NCBI RefSeq assembly: GCF_014203235.1
Contig: NZ_JACHIN010000031.1
Coordinates: forward strand, 1 to 47,038
Origin: Nonomuraea endophytica
GTDB lineage: Bacteria > Actinomycetota > Actinomycetes > Streptosporangiales > Streptosporangiaceae
Direction of reading: 5' to 3'
Length of the DNA: 47,038 nt
Shown: piece by piece, positions 7,539 to 14,412 of the stretch
How positions within the stretch are numbered: position 1 is the stretch's first letter
Layout: each line of letters starts with the position of its first letter
The notes under the pieces: generated by a model
Seen by the model: the letters and a program-made list of their open reading frames with translations, nothing else
Databases searched by the model: none
What the model was told of the DNA's origin: nothing
Position numbers and translations under genes: made by a program

Positions 7539-8243
7539 TTAGATTTCGAGACGGCGATAGACGGTGGCACGGGAGACGCCGAAGCGGGCTGCTATCTCCT
7601 CGACGGCGAGACCATCGGCGTAAAGGGAACGCGCCTGCGTCAGCTGCTCTTCGGTGAGCGCGGCAGGGCGCCCGCCGTTCCGTCCCCGGGCGCGGCCGCG
7701 CGGCCTGGGCGGGCCCGGTTCGCCAAGGAGCGCCCGAGCCCCGTCGAGGATCAGACCTCGCAGCCGTTCGGCGGGTTCGTCGCGGAACAGCACCACGGGG
7801 TCGGCCAGCCCGGCGACCACCTGGGAGGCGCGCACCCGCTGCGCCAGGTCGCCCCCAGGACCGGCCACCAGCTCGTTGGCCAGGGCGATCGCGGCGCGGA
7901 AGCGGTCGGCCACCGGAGCCTGCACCAGCAGCGTCATGTCCTTGACCAGCATGGTGAGTGTGCTGCGGTGACGCAGGTGGACGTCGACGTAGCCCTCGAT
8001 CGCCCGCCACCGCACCTCGTCCGCGCCGCCGCCCCCGGACTCGGCCTCGGCCAGCACCCGCTCCAGCTCATCCAGCAGCGGCAGCGTGACGCGGCGAAGG
8101 ATCTCGTCCTTGGAGTCGAAGTGGTAGTAGAGGGCGGCCTTGGTGATACCGACACGGTCGGCGATTGCCTGCATGGAGGTGGCGCGGTAGCCGCGGGCGG
8201 CGAACAGATCGCTCGCAGCGTCCAAGATCCGCTGAGATGTCAT
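7539..8243 (-). CDS. TetR-family regulator with an extra C-terminal resolvase-type HTH
   Basis: 234 aa from ATG 8243 (an alternative GTG at 8252 adds three residues). Residues 1-55 are a TetR DNA-binding domain (SQRILDAASDLFAARGY, then GITKAALYYHFDSKDEIL). A ligand-binding/dimerisation core follows to about residue 170, then a basic linker PRPRGRARGRNGGRP. The last 45 residues (ALTEEQLTQARSLYADGL, then VEEIAARFGVSRATVYRRL) form an HTH like the C-terminal domain of Hin/resolvase recombinases. Two DNA-binding domains in one chain are unusual. It is divergent from a decayed alpha/beta hydrolase, which was probably its target, with an inverted repeat between them. Confidence 0.9.
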   Translation of the reverse strand: MTSQRILDAASDLFAARGYRATSMQAIADRVGITKAALYYHFDSKDEILRRVTLPLLDELERVLAEAESGGGGADEVRWRAIEGYVDVHLRHRSTLTMLVKDMTLLVQAPVADRFRAAIALANELVAGPGGDLAQRVRASQVVAGLADPVVLFRDEPAERLRGLILDGARALLGEPGPPRPRGRARGRNGGRPAALTEEQLTQARSLYADGLAVEEIAARFGVSRATVYRRLEI

Positions 8244-8260
8244 GAAGCTCACTTACCCAT

Positions 8261-8296
8261 GGTCAGTTGGTTCGCTATATTGCTAACCAGCAGTCA
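8261..8296. promoter_or_regulatory. Candidate operator between TetR and the hydrolase relic
   Basis: An imperfect inverted repeat, GGTCAGTTGGTT (8261-8272) and AACCAGCAGTCA (8285-8296), with 8 of 12 positions matching. It is 17 bp upstream of the TetR start and 17 bp before the hydrolase relic start. Position and form suit a TetR operator; binding is inferred. Confidence 0.4.
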
Positions 8297-8312
8297 GTCT
8301 AGTGCGCTGGAG

Positions 8313-8430
8313 ATGATCCGTATGCGGACCAAGGTGTCCTTCACCGCTGCCGACGTCCGGATCCGGGCGGTCGGCGTGCGTGGTGCTCTGCCACGGCTTC
8401 AGCGGGACGATGGACCGGCTCGTCGACGTC
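8313..8430 (+). pseudogene. Alpha/beta hydrolase N-terminal relic divergent from TetR
   Basis: From ATG 8313/8322 the frame reads MRTKVSFTAADVRI. After a deletion and frame change it continues VVLCHGFSGTMDRL, the oxyanion region HGFxGTMDR of a known actinobacterial alpha/beta hydrolase group. The roughly 15-20 residues that normally separate these blocks are gone, and homology ends at about 8430. The nucleophile elbow is absent. Its divergent arrangement with the TetR gene suggests it was the regulated partner. Confidence 0.6.
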
Positions 8431-8738
8431 ATCCGCGCAGGCCGTACCCGGAGAACTCGCCGTGACCGCGACCCGGAAGCCGACCAGCACATCCAGACGC
8501 TCACAGAAGCTGTGGCAGAACAGCGTCGCTGCTGCGGATGATGCGCTACCGGCCCGCGGAAACCGCGGCACGCTTGGCCTGGTCTGCGTCGCCGCCGAAG
8601 ATCAGGAGACGCCGCTGGAGACCAGCCGACCGCCCGCCTAAAGGCGAACGGCGCGCCTACCCGGGCACCCATTTCACCTTTTACACCGACCCGGCGTTAG
8701 GCCGACCAGATCGATTGGCTGATGGAGAAAGGAAACAC
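8431..8738. other. Gene-free stretch before the PPOX gene
   Basis: No gene seen on either strand. It contains a small CCGCGG-AAA-CCGCGG inverted repeat (about 8556-8570) and the leader of the PPOX gene. The translation products have no recognisable motifs. Confidence 0.3.
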
Positions 8739-9176
8739 ATGAGTGAGCAATCAGGTCCGGCCCCACGCAGCCTGACCACGCGGGAACTGGAACAACTCCT
8801 GGAAGACCAGCAGTTCGGCGTGCTCGCCACCGTCAAGCGCAACGGCCACCCGGCCATGTCGACGGTGTTGTACCGATGGAGTGCCGCCGAACAGGTCATC
8901 CGGATCTCCACCACCGCCGACCGCCTCAAGGCCCGCCAGATCCGCAACGACCCGCGCGTCGCCCTGCACGTACGCGGAGACAACGTGTGGTCGTTCGCCG
9001 TCGCGGAGGGCGAGGCCCAGGTGACCGACCAGCCGGAGGAGTTGCTGAGGTTCGCCGGCCAGGTGGATGACGCAGCGGCCTTCCTGGAACAACAAGCACG
9101 CGAGCAGCGGGTGATCATCAAAATACCCGTCTCCCGCCTGTACGGCACCGCCCTGGACATCACCCCGGCACCATGA
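8739..9176 (+). CDS. Pyridoxamine 5'-phosphate oxidase (PPOX)-family protein
   Basis: A 145-aa split beta-barrel flavin-binding protein. Family blocks are FGVLATVKRNGHPAMSTVLY, then RISTTADRLKARQIRNDPRVALHV and an EGEAQVTD strand. In actinobacteria such proteins usually bind FMN, F420 or heme degradation products and reduce small substrates; the exact cofactor cannot be read from sequence. ATG 8739 follows GAGAAAGGA. Its stop codon overlaps the start of the SGNH hydrolase gene (ATGA), so the two are translationally coupled. Confidence 0.9.
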   Translation: MSEQSGPAPRSLTTRELEQLLEDQQFGVLATVKRNGHPAMSTVLYRWSAAEQVIRISTTADRLKARQIRNDPRVALHVRGDNVWSFAVAEGEAQVTDQPEELLRFAGQVDDAAAFLEQQAREQRVIIKIPVSRLYGTALDITPAP

Positions 9177-10444
9177 CACATCACCTCACAAGGACGTCGC
9201 ACGTGTTTCGCATGCCGTTGATCGCCCTGCTGGGGGCATGGCCGCTCATCGCCCTGCCTGCCCCGGCCACCGCCACCACGCACAACTGGACAAGGGGGTG
9301 GGCGGCCGCCGTACAACATCCCAGCCAGAGCGAGTGGATCTCCAACTGGGCCTACGCGGGGTTCAGGAACCACTCCGTGCGCCAGGTCGTCCGCGTCGGT
9401 GCGGGAGGCTCCAGCCTGCGGCTGCGACTGTCCAACGTGTACGGCACAGCCCCCCTCCGGCTGACCGGCGCGAGCATCGGCAAGTCGGCAGGCGGCGCGA
9501 CGGTGCGGCCGACAACGATGCGGACGGTCACGTTCGGCAGATCCGCGTCCGTGACCATCCCCACGGGCGGGCACGCGACGGCCGACCCGGTAGACCTCCG
9601 GGTAAGGGCCGGCGAGCACATGACGGTGACCCTCTATCTCAAGGACTCCACCGGCCCGGCGACCAACCACAACCTCGCGATCGCCACCTCCTACCGGGCC
9701 ACGGGCGACCACCTGCGCAACCCCGGTGCGGCCCCGTTCACCGAGCGGAGCACCTCCTGGTATTACCTCGCCGGACTGGACGTCTCCACCCGCCGCCCGG
9801 CGAAGAGCGAGACGATCGTGGCCTTCGGTGATTCGATCACCGACGGCCAGGCCGCGACCACGGACGCCGACCGCCGCTACCCCGACGTACTCGCCCAGCG
9901 GCTGAAGCGCGCAGGCCGCTCGGAAGTGGTGCTGAACAGCGGCATCGGCGGCAACCGGGTACTCAACGACTCGGCGTGCCTCGGCGAGAGCTTCCTCAAC
10001 CGGTTCCGGCGCGACGCTCTCGACCATCCCAGAGTACGAACCGTGATCACCATGGGTGGCATCAACGACATCATGCACGGCGACACCACACCATCGACCT
10101 GCACGACGCCGAACCCGAAAGCGACCGGCGAAGCCCTGATCAACGGCTATCGACAGCTGATCCGCACCGCCCACGCCGAGGGCGTGAAAGTCATCGGCGG
10201 GACCATCCCGCCCTTCAAGGACTCCCCGCTCTTCACCGACCGCGGCGAGTCGGTACGCGACGCTGTCAACCAGTGGATACGCAGCGGCGGCGAGTTCGAC
10301 GGCATCGTGGACTTCGACCGCGCACTGGCCGACCCGGCCGACACCGACCGCATCCGCCCCGCCTACGACAGCGGAGACCGACTCCACCCGAACGACGCCG
10401 GGTACCGGGCCATGGCCGAGGCGGTCAACCTCGCCGCCCTCTGA
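9173..10444 (+). CDS. Secreted SGNH/GDSL hydrolase
   Basis: 423 aa. A signal peptide (about residues 1-35: basic start, hydrophobic PLIALLGAWPLIALP, ATA cleavage region) sends it out of the cell. A beta-rich N-terminal domain (about 40-210) precedes the SGNH domain. Block I GDSITDG holds the nucleophile S221, block II is SGIGGNR, block III is GGINDI, and block V is DRLHPND with D402 and H405. It should hydrolyse esters (lipids, acetylated sugars or similar). The start overlaps the PPOX stop by 4 nt, so a cytoplasmic flavoprotein and an exported esterase are made from one message. Cys pairs in the loops (SACLGES, STCTTPN) may form disulfides. Confidence 0.92.
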   Translation: MTHHLTRTSHVFRMPLIALLGAWPLIALPAPATATTHNWTRGWAAAVQHPSQSEWISNWAYAGFRNHSVRQVVRVGAGGSSLRLRLSNVYGTAPLRLTGASIGKSAGGATVRPTTMRTVTFGRSASVTIPTGGHATADPVDLRVRAGEHMTVTLYLKDSTGPATNHNLAIATSYRATGDHLRNPGAAPFTERSTSWYYLAGLDVSTRRPAKSETIVAFGDSITDGQAATTDADRRYPDVLAQRLKRAGRSEVVLNSGIGGNRVLNDSACLGESFLNRFRRDALDHPRVRTVITMGGINDIMHGDTTPSTCTTPNPKATGEALINGYRQLIRTAHAEGVKVIGGTIPPFKDSPLFTDRGESVRDAVNQWIRSGGEFDGIVDFDRALADPADTDRIRPAYDSGDRLHPNDAGYRAMAEAVNLAAL

Positions 10445-10531
10445 TCCCGCGGCATCGGGCGCCGTTGGACATCTTCAGCGACAGAGATATATCGGACTAC
10501 TGCATTCAGTATGTAAGATCACGAACGAAGT

Positions 10532-10628
10532 GGAGGGGAGTACTCCTTCGCGGCCGCGTCGTCATCACGGACCCGCCACCGGGGCCCGGCGCGGTCGGTC
10601 CGCGACATCGCGGGCGGAGAAGACCTCC
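10532..10628 (+). promoter_or_regulatory. yybP-ykoY (manganese) riboswitch-like element upstream of terC
   Basis: The leader begins GGAGGGGAGTACTCC and contains GGGGAGTA (10535-10542), the near-invariant L1 sequence of yybP-ykoY riboswitches. It continues through a CG-rich three-way region (CGTCGTCATCACGG, ACCGGGGCCCGGCG, GACATCGCGGGCGGAG) and closes with CCTCC (10624-10628), which pairs with GGAGG (10532-10536) as P1. This RNA class senses Mn2+ and is commonly found before terC/alx genes. Loop-level tertiary contacts cannot be checked by eye. Confidence 0.72.
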
Positions 10629-10658
10629 GACGGACGTGCCAACGCCAAGTCGGAGGAG
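10624..10658 (+). promoter_or_regulatory. Shine-Dalgarno-sequestering hairpin (expression platform)
   Basis: CCTCCGAC (10624-10631) is perfectly complementary to GTCGGAGG (10649-10656), which contains the terC ribosome site GGAGGAG (10652-10658). The CCTCC half also closes P1 of the aptamer, so the two structures exclude each other. Metal-stabilised P1 would free the ribosome site and turn translation on. Confidence 0.7.
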
Positions 10659-10663
10659 CTTTC

Positions 10664-11698
10664 ATGCCCCCACCCTTGCCCGTGCCCGCCTGGCTGTGGG
10701 CCGCCACCATCGCCACCCTGCTCGGACTGATCCTGCTCGATCTGATCATCGTCAACAGGAGACCACACAAGGTCACGATCGCCGAGTCCGCGCGGTGGAT
10801 CGCCTTCTACATCGGCTGTGCCGTCGCCTTCGGCGCGGCCGTGTGGATCTTCGGCGGTGACGATCACGCGGCTTCCTACATCACCGGCTACATCACCGAG
10901 TACACGCTGAGCGTGGACAACCTGTTCATCTTCATGCTCATCATGGCGAACTTCGCCGTGCCCGCCATTCACCAGCACCGCGTGCTGCTCATCGGGATCA
11001 TGATGGCGCTGGTCATGCGCGGTGTCTTCATCGCCGTAGGCGCGCAGGCCGTACAGCAATTCAGCTGGGTGTTCTGGCTCTTCGGCGGCATTCTCATCTA
11101 CACCGCGTGGAAGTTCGCCTTCGACAGCAAGGACGAGGAGGAGTACGACCCCAACGGCGGCGTCGTCCGGCTGGTGCGCAGGCTGTTCCCGGTCACCGAC
11201 GACTACCACGGCTCACGGCTGACCATCAAGCAGGACGGCCGCCGCCTGCTGACCCCGATGTTCATCGTCATCATCGCCATCGGCGGCGCGGATCTGGTCT
11301 TCGCGGTCGACTCGATCCCCGCGATCTTCGGCATCACCCAGGACGCCTACCTGGTCTTCGCGGCCAACGCGTTCGCGCTGATGGGGCTCAGGCAGCTGTA
11401 CTTCCTGCTCGGCGGCCTCGTGGAGAAACTCGTCTATCTCACGTACGGCCTGGCCGTCATCCTCGCCTTCATCGGCGTGAAACTCGTCCTGCACGCCCTG
11501 CACGAGAACGAACTGCCGTTCATCAACGGCGGCGAACACGTCACCTGGGTCCCCGAAATCAACAACTGGATATCGCTGGCCGTCATCGTCACCGTGCTCG
11601 CCGTCACAACAGTGGCCAGCCTGGCCAAGTCCAGGCGCGACACCCGCCGGACAACCGAGCCGCCCGTGGCCGAACACGCCGACCAGCCGCGCGACTGA
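10664..11698 (+). CDS. terC: TerC-family integral membrane protein (metal exporter type)
   Basis: 344 aa with about nine membrane helices. The acidic intramembrane motifs of the TerC family are present: YTLSVDNLFIFML near residue 85 and LVFAVDSIPAIFG near residue 213. A charged cytosolic loop with DSKDEEEYDP follows the fourth or fifth helix, and the C-terminus is a hydrophilic tail. TerC/Alx proteins export Mn2+ or load metal onto secreted enzymes. The ATG at 10664 follows GGAGGAG. The upstream Mn-type riboswitch supports a manganese role. A hairpin terminator follows. Confidence 0.95.
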   Translation: MPPPLPVPAWLWAATIATLLGLILLDLIIVNRRPHKVTIAESARWIAFYIGCAVAFGAAVWIFGGDDHAASYITGYITEYTLSVDNLFIFMLIMANFAVPAIHQHRVLLIGIMMALVMRGVFIAVGAQAVQQFSWVFWLFGGILIYTAWKFAFDSKDEEEYDPNGGVVRLVRRLFPVTDDYHGSRLTIKQDGRRLLTPMFIVIIAIGGADLVFAVDSIPAIFGITQDAYLVFAANAFALMGLRQLYFLLGGLVEKLVYLTYGLAVILAFIGVKLVLHALHENELPFINGGEHVTWVPEINNWISLAVIVTVLAVTTVASLAKSRRDTRRTTEPPVAEHADQPRD

Positions 11699-11705
11699 CC
11701 GAGAA

Positions 11706-11734
11706 GCTGGCTCGCCGGTCGGCGGCGAGCCAGC
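11706..11734 (+). terminator. Hairpin terminator after terC
   Basis: GCTGGCTCGCC (11706-11716), a 7-nt loop, then GGCGAGCCAGC (11724-11734): a perfect 11-bp GC-rich stem starting 8 nt after the terC stop. No U-tract follows, as is common in actinobacteria. Confidence 0.75.
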
Positions 11735-11885
11735 CTCGGACATGGCCGGGCATCGTTAGCGTCTGTGGGCGGGGCGCTGACTCCGGCACAGGCTTGTCAT
11801 CGGTTGCTGGTCACTTCCCGGCACACGCTGCCGCTGGCTGGCAGGCGATCGGAGTGATCGTGACCGAGGTGCTGGGGTGATCTCC

Positions 11886-12518
11886 TCAGCGCGGCTCGGC
11901 GGCTCCGTCGGGGTCGCTGTGGTGCTGGTCGGCCAGGGCGGTGATTCCTGCTGCGGCAGCGGCGGCGAGGTCGGTGACCATCGCGTCGTCGACGGGCAGG
12001 TTGGTGATGTACAGGGCGGCCGCGAGGGAGCCGGCCAGCAGCAGGTGGGCGATCGCGAGGTTGACGGGCCCGGCCAGCTCGCCGCGGGCCACGGCCCGTT
12101 CGATGATGCGGGCAAAGGCGGCGTGTTCGGCGGCCAGGTAGGTGTCCTGGAACCGAGTCACCAGTTCGGCATTGACGGCAAGTTCGCTAATCAGGGCCGG
12201 TACCAGATATCGGGCCTCCGGAGCGGCCATGAGGACATAAAACGTGCGGGCCAGCGCCAGCAGGTCCCCGTGCAGAGAGCCGGTGTCGGCCACCGGAGGC
12301 AGCTGCTGCCCGTGCACGTTGGCGACGAACGCCATCTCGGCCTTGGAGGCGTAGCGGCGGTAGATCGTCGCCTTGCCCACCCCGGCGCGCGCCGCAACCT
12401 GGTCGACGGTCAGGTCTAGGTAGCCGACCTCCTCGATCAGGTCACGGGTGGTCTGCAGGATCTTGTGATCCACGCTCACGTCTCGGGGGCGTCCACCCCG
12501 TTGCCTTCTCGCTGCCAT
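11886..12518 (-). CDS. TetR-family transcriptional regulator
   Basis: 210 aa from ATG 12518 (basic start MAARRQRGGRPRDVS). The HTH covers about residues 15-60 (LIEEVGYLDLTVDQVA, then AGVGKATIYRRYASKAEM), and the remaining alpha-helical domain carries ligand binding and dimerisation (TetR_C of the type with LVPALISELAVNAEL). The open frame extends further upstream, but the divergent gene and operator-like palindromes make the shorter start more likely. It probably represses the divergent DUF2867-DUF6463 pair and itself. The ligand is unknown. Confidence 0.9.
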   Translation of the reverse strand: MAARRQRGGRPRDVSVDHKILQTTRDLIEEVGYLDLTVDQVAARAGVGKATIYRRYASKAEMAFVANVHGQQLPPVADTGSLHGDLLALARTFYVLMAAPEARYLVPALISELAVNAELVTRFQDTYLAAEHAAFARIIERAVARGELAGPVNLAIAHLLLAGSLAAALYITNLPVDDAMVTDLAAAAAAGITALADQHHSDPDGAAEPR

Positions 12519-12531
12519 ACGTGCATGATAC

Positions 12532-12547
12532 CGATACGCGAGTATCG
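12532..12547. promoter_or_regulatory. Palindrome CGATAC-GCGA-GTATCG, candidate TetR operator
   Basis: Perfect 6-bp arms around GCGA, 14 bp upstream of the TetR start codon. Placement suggests autoregulation. Confidence 0.5.
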
Positions 12548-12563
12548 AAATTGCTGTTTCGGA

Positions 12564-12576
12564 ACTGACGTTCAGT
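12564..12576. promoter_or_regulatory. Palindrome ACTGA-CGT-TCAGT, second candidate operator
   Basis: Perfect 5-bp arms within GAACTGACGTTCAGT, the sequence style of many TetR operators, 15 bp before the DUF2867 start. It differs from the neighbouring palindrome, so one regulator binding both, or two regulators, are possible. Confidence 0.5.
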
Positions 12577-12591
12577 AATGGAGTTGCCGCC

Positions 12592-13194
12592 ATGTCCAGG
12601 AGACTTCCCGGCACCGAGCACACCGACCGCCCGTGGCGGATCCACCAGATCACGCCCGACTTTCTGGTGGAGGACGTGTGGGCGTTCCGCACGCCCGGCG
12701 CCGGGCCGGACGACTTCCCCGCCATGCTCGCCGCGCTGCGGGCCGCCGGCGGGCCCAAGGAGGCACCGCCGCTGGTCCGGTGCCTGTTCGCGGTGCGCTC
12801 GAAGCTGGCTGCCCTGTTCGGCTGGGATGCTCCCCCGCAGAGCGCAGACGGGCGGGTGCGATCACTGCGCGAGCGCCTGCCGCCCGACCTACGCCAGGCT
12901 CCGCTCTGCCAAGACGTCGACGGCATCCCGTTCACCACCCTCTACCAGCTCGGCGACGAGTCAGCACAGGAACTGGCGATCAAAACCCTGCACACCGTCT
13001 GCCACCTCGGGTGGGTCCCCGCAGACAACGGCGACTACGAGCTGCGGATGGCGGCCCTGGTCAAACCCAACGGCCTGTTCGGACGGCTGTACATGGCCGG
13101 AATCAAGCCGTTCCGGTACCTGGTCGTCTACCCGACGATGACCCGGCAATGGGAACGCGCGTGGCGGGACCACGCTCGCGCACACAACCTCTGA
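12592..13194 (+). CDS. DUF2867-domain protein
   Basis: A 200-aa soluble protein with the DUF2867 pattern: WRIHQITPDFLVEDVWAF at residues 15-32, a central FTTLYQLGDES, and the C-terminal block KPFRYLVVYPTMTRQWERAW. The fold is thought to be SRPBCC-like, and no reaction is established. ATG 12592 follows GGAG at good spacing. The next gene, DUF6463, begins 39 bp later and is probably in the same operon under the divergent TetR. The pair recurs in actinobacteria, which suggests a joint role at the membrane (inference). Confidence 0.85.
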   Translation: MSRRLPGTEHTDRPWRIHQITPDFLVEDVWAFRTPGAGPDDFPAMLAALRAAGGPKEAPPLVRCLFAVRSKLAALFGWDAPPQSADGRVRSLRERLPPDLRQAPLCQDVDGIPFTTLYQLGDESAQELAIKTLHTVCHLGWVPADNGDYELRMAALVKPNGLFGRLYMAGIKPFRYLVVYPTMTRQWERAWRDHARAHNL

Positions 13195-13233
13195 CCGAGT
13201 CACGCGCCTCCGCCAAGAGAACGGAGAGTCCCA

Positions 13234-13647
13234 ATGATCAAGTGGGCTGGTTGGCTCATGGCGCTAATCGGGGCCGCGCACACATTCCTCGCCCTGACGG
13301 TGGAGGAAGCCGCGCGCCACGCCGACGCGTGGTTCAGCGGGGAGCTCTGGGGGGAGGACCTCTCCGCGATGAGCCCGGCCAACAGCGGGTACTGGTTGAG
13401 TCTGGCCAGCTTCGGCATCCCCCTCATGGTGGTCGGCCTGATGGTGCTGTGGCTGGACCGCCGCGGCATTGTGCCACCGCCGTTCATCGCGTGGACGCTG
13501 GGGATCTGGACCGCGGTCTGCGCCGTGATCCTGGGACCCTCGCCCTGGCCGATCGTCCTGCTCGCCAACGTCCTGCTACTGGTCGGAGCCCGTCGCGCCG
13601 CCCGCCAGGACAACCCTGCGCCCCAGGCCGGGCCTCAAGGAGCGTAG
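13234..13647 (+). CDS. DUF6463-type small membrane protein
   Basis: 137 aa with four predicted membrane helices: MIKWAGWLMALIGAAHTFLAL, a segment at about 50-75 (LASFGIPLMVVGLMVLWL), and two more at about 82-115. It resembles the DUF6463 family. ATG 13234 follows AACGGAGAG. A hydrophilic Pro/Gln-rich tail ends the protein. Co-transcribed with the DUF2867 gene; function unknown. Confidence 0.85.
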   Translation: MIKWAGWLMALIGAAHTFLALTVEEAARHADAWFSGELWGEDLSAMSPANSGYWLSLASFGIPLMVVGLMVLWLDRRGIVPPPFIAWTLGIWTAVCAVILGPSPWPIVLLANVLLLVGARRAARQDNPAPQAGPQGA

Positions 13648-14014
13648 CTACATGCTGATCAAGGACCAGGGACGCATGGGGCCAGCTGCTCGGCGTCCAT
13701 CATGGCCCGCCACTCCGCGCGCTCGTCGGCCTGGTGGGGTGGGGCTGGTTGTCGACCAGGCGGCAGCTCACTGGCCCGGTCCAGGACGCGGGCGGCGATG
13801 GCGAGCAGCCCTCGGTAGGGTTGCGGGTGTCAGGGGTCGATCTCGCGTAGGACGGCGTCGGGCTGGGTGCGATCTTGGTGGTTGCGCCGGGGGCGGTGCC
13901 CATCGGAGATCAGGCCGGTGACGGCGGCGTCCTTGGTGGCGGGGCGGCGGCCGCGGGCCGGGCGGTTGTCGCAGAGGCACCCTTGGGGGTCATCAAGATC
14001 ATGGCCAAGTACAG
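13648..14014 (-). other. Decayed stretch, coding-like on the minus strand
   Basis: No intact gene. Minus-strand translation between about 13690 and 13890 gives protein-like fragments (QPDAVLREIDP, a stop, then HPQPYRGLLAIAARVLDRAS and WRAMMDAEQLA), suggesting a degraded gene that I cannot identify. Confidence 0.3.
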
Positions 14015-14412
14015 CTAGCGCTTGAGGTAGGCGAGGACGGCCAGGACGCGGCGGTTGTGGTCGGCCGACGCGGTGATCCGGAGCTTGCCGAAGATGCTCG
14101 CGGTGTGCTTGGCCACCGCGCTCTCACTGACGTGCAGGCGTGCGGCGATGGCCGTGTTCGACCGTCCCTCGGCCATCAGTTCCAGCACCTCGCGCTCGCG
14201 GGGCGTCAAAGAGGCGATCATGCCGCGGGCGTCGCTGCGTGAGAGCAGCTTGGTGATGACCTTCGGGTCCATGACCGTGCCGCCGGCCGCGACCCTGCGG
14301 ACCGCGTCGACGAACTGATCGGTGTTGGTGACCCTGTCCTTGAGCAGGTAACCGATGGCGCCGTCGCCGTCGGCCAGGAGCTCGTGGGCGTAGAGCTGGT
14401 CGACGTCCCGGA
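14015..14412 (-). pseudogene. NarL/LuxR-type response regulator, 5'-truncated
   Basis: The frame ending at 14015 encodes the end of a receiver domain (HELLADGDGAIGYLLKDRV, then FVDAVRRVAAGGTVMDP) followed by a complete LuxR HTH: LTPREREVLELMAEGRSN, then AIAARLHVSESAVAKHTASIFGKL. The first 90 or so residues, including the phosphorylated Asp, are missing; the frame is cut at about 14412. An internal start at 14272 could still produce an isolated HTH, but phospho-control is lost. The break coincides with the start of the divergent serine hydrolase. Confidence 0.75.

Noticed and set aside
8681..10387. 568-aa minus-strand frame opposite the PPOX and SGNH genes
   Set aside because: Antisense shadow; the plus-strand genes have signal peptide, catalytic blocks and ribosome sites.
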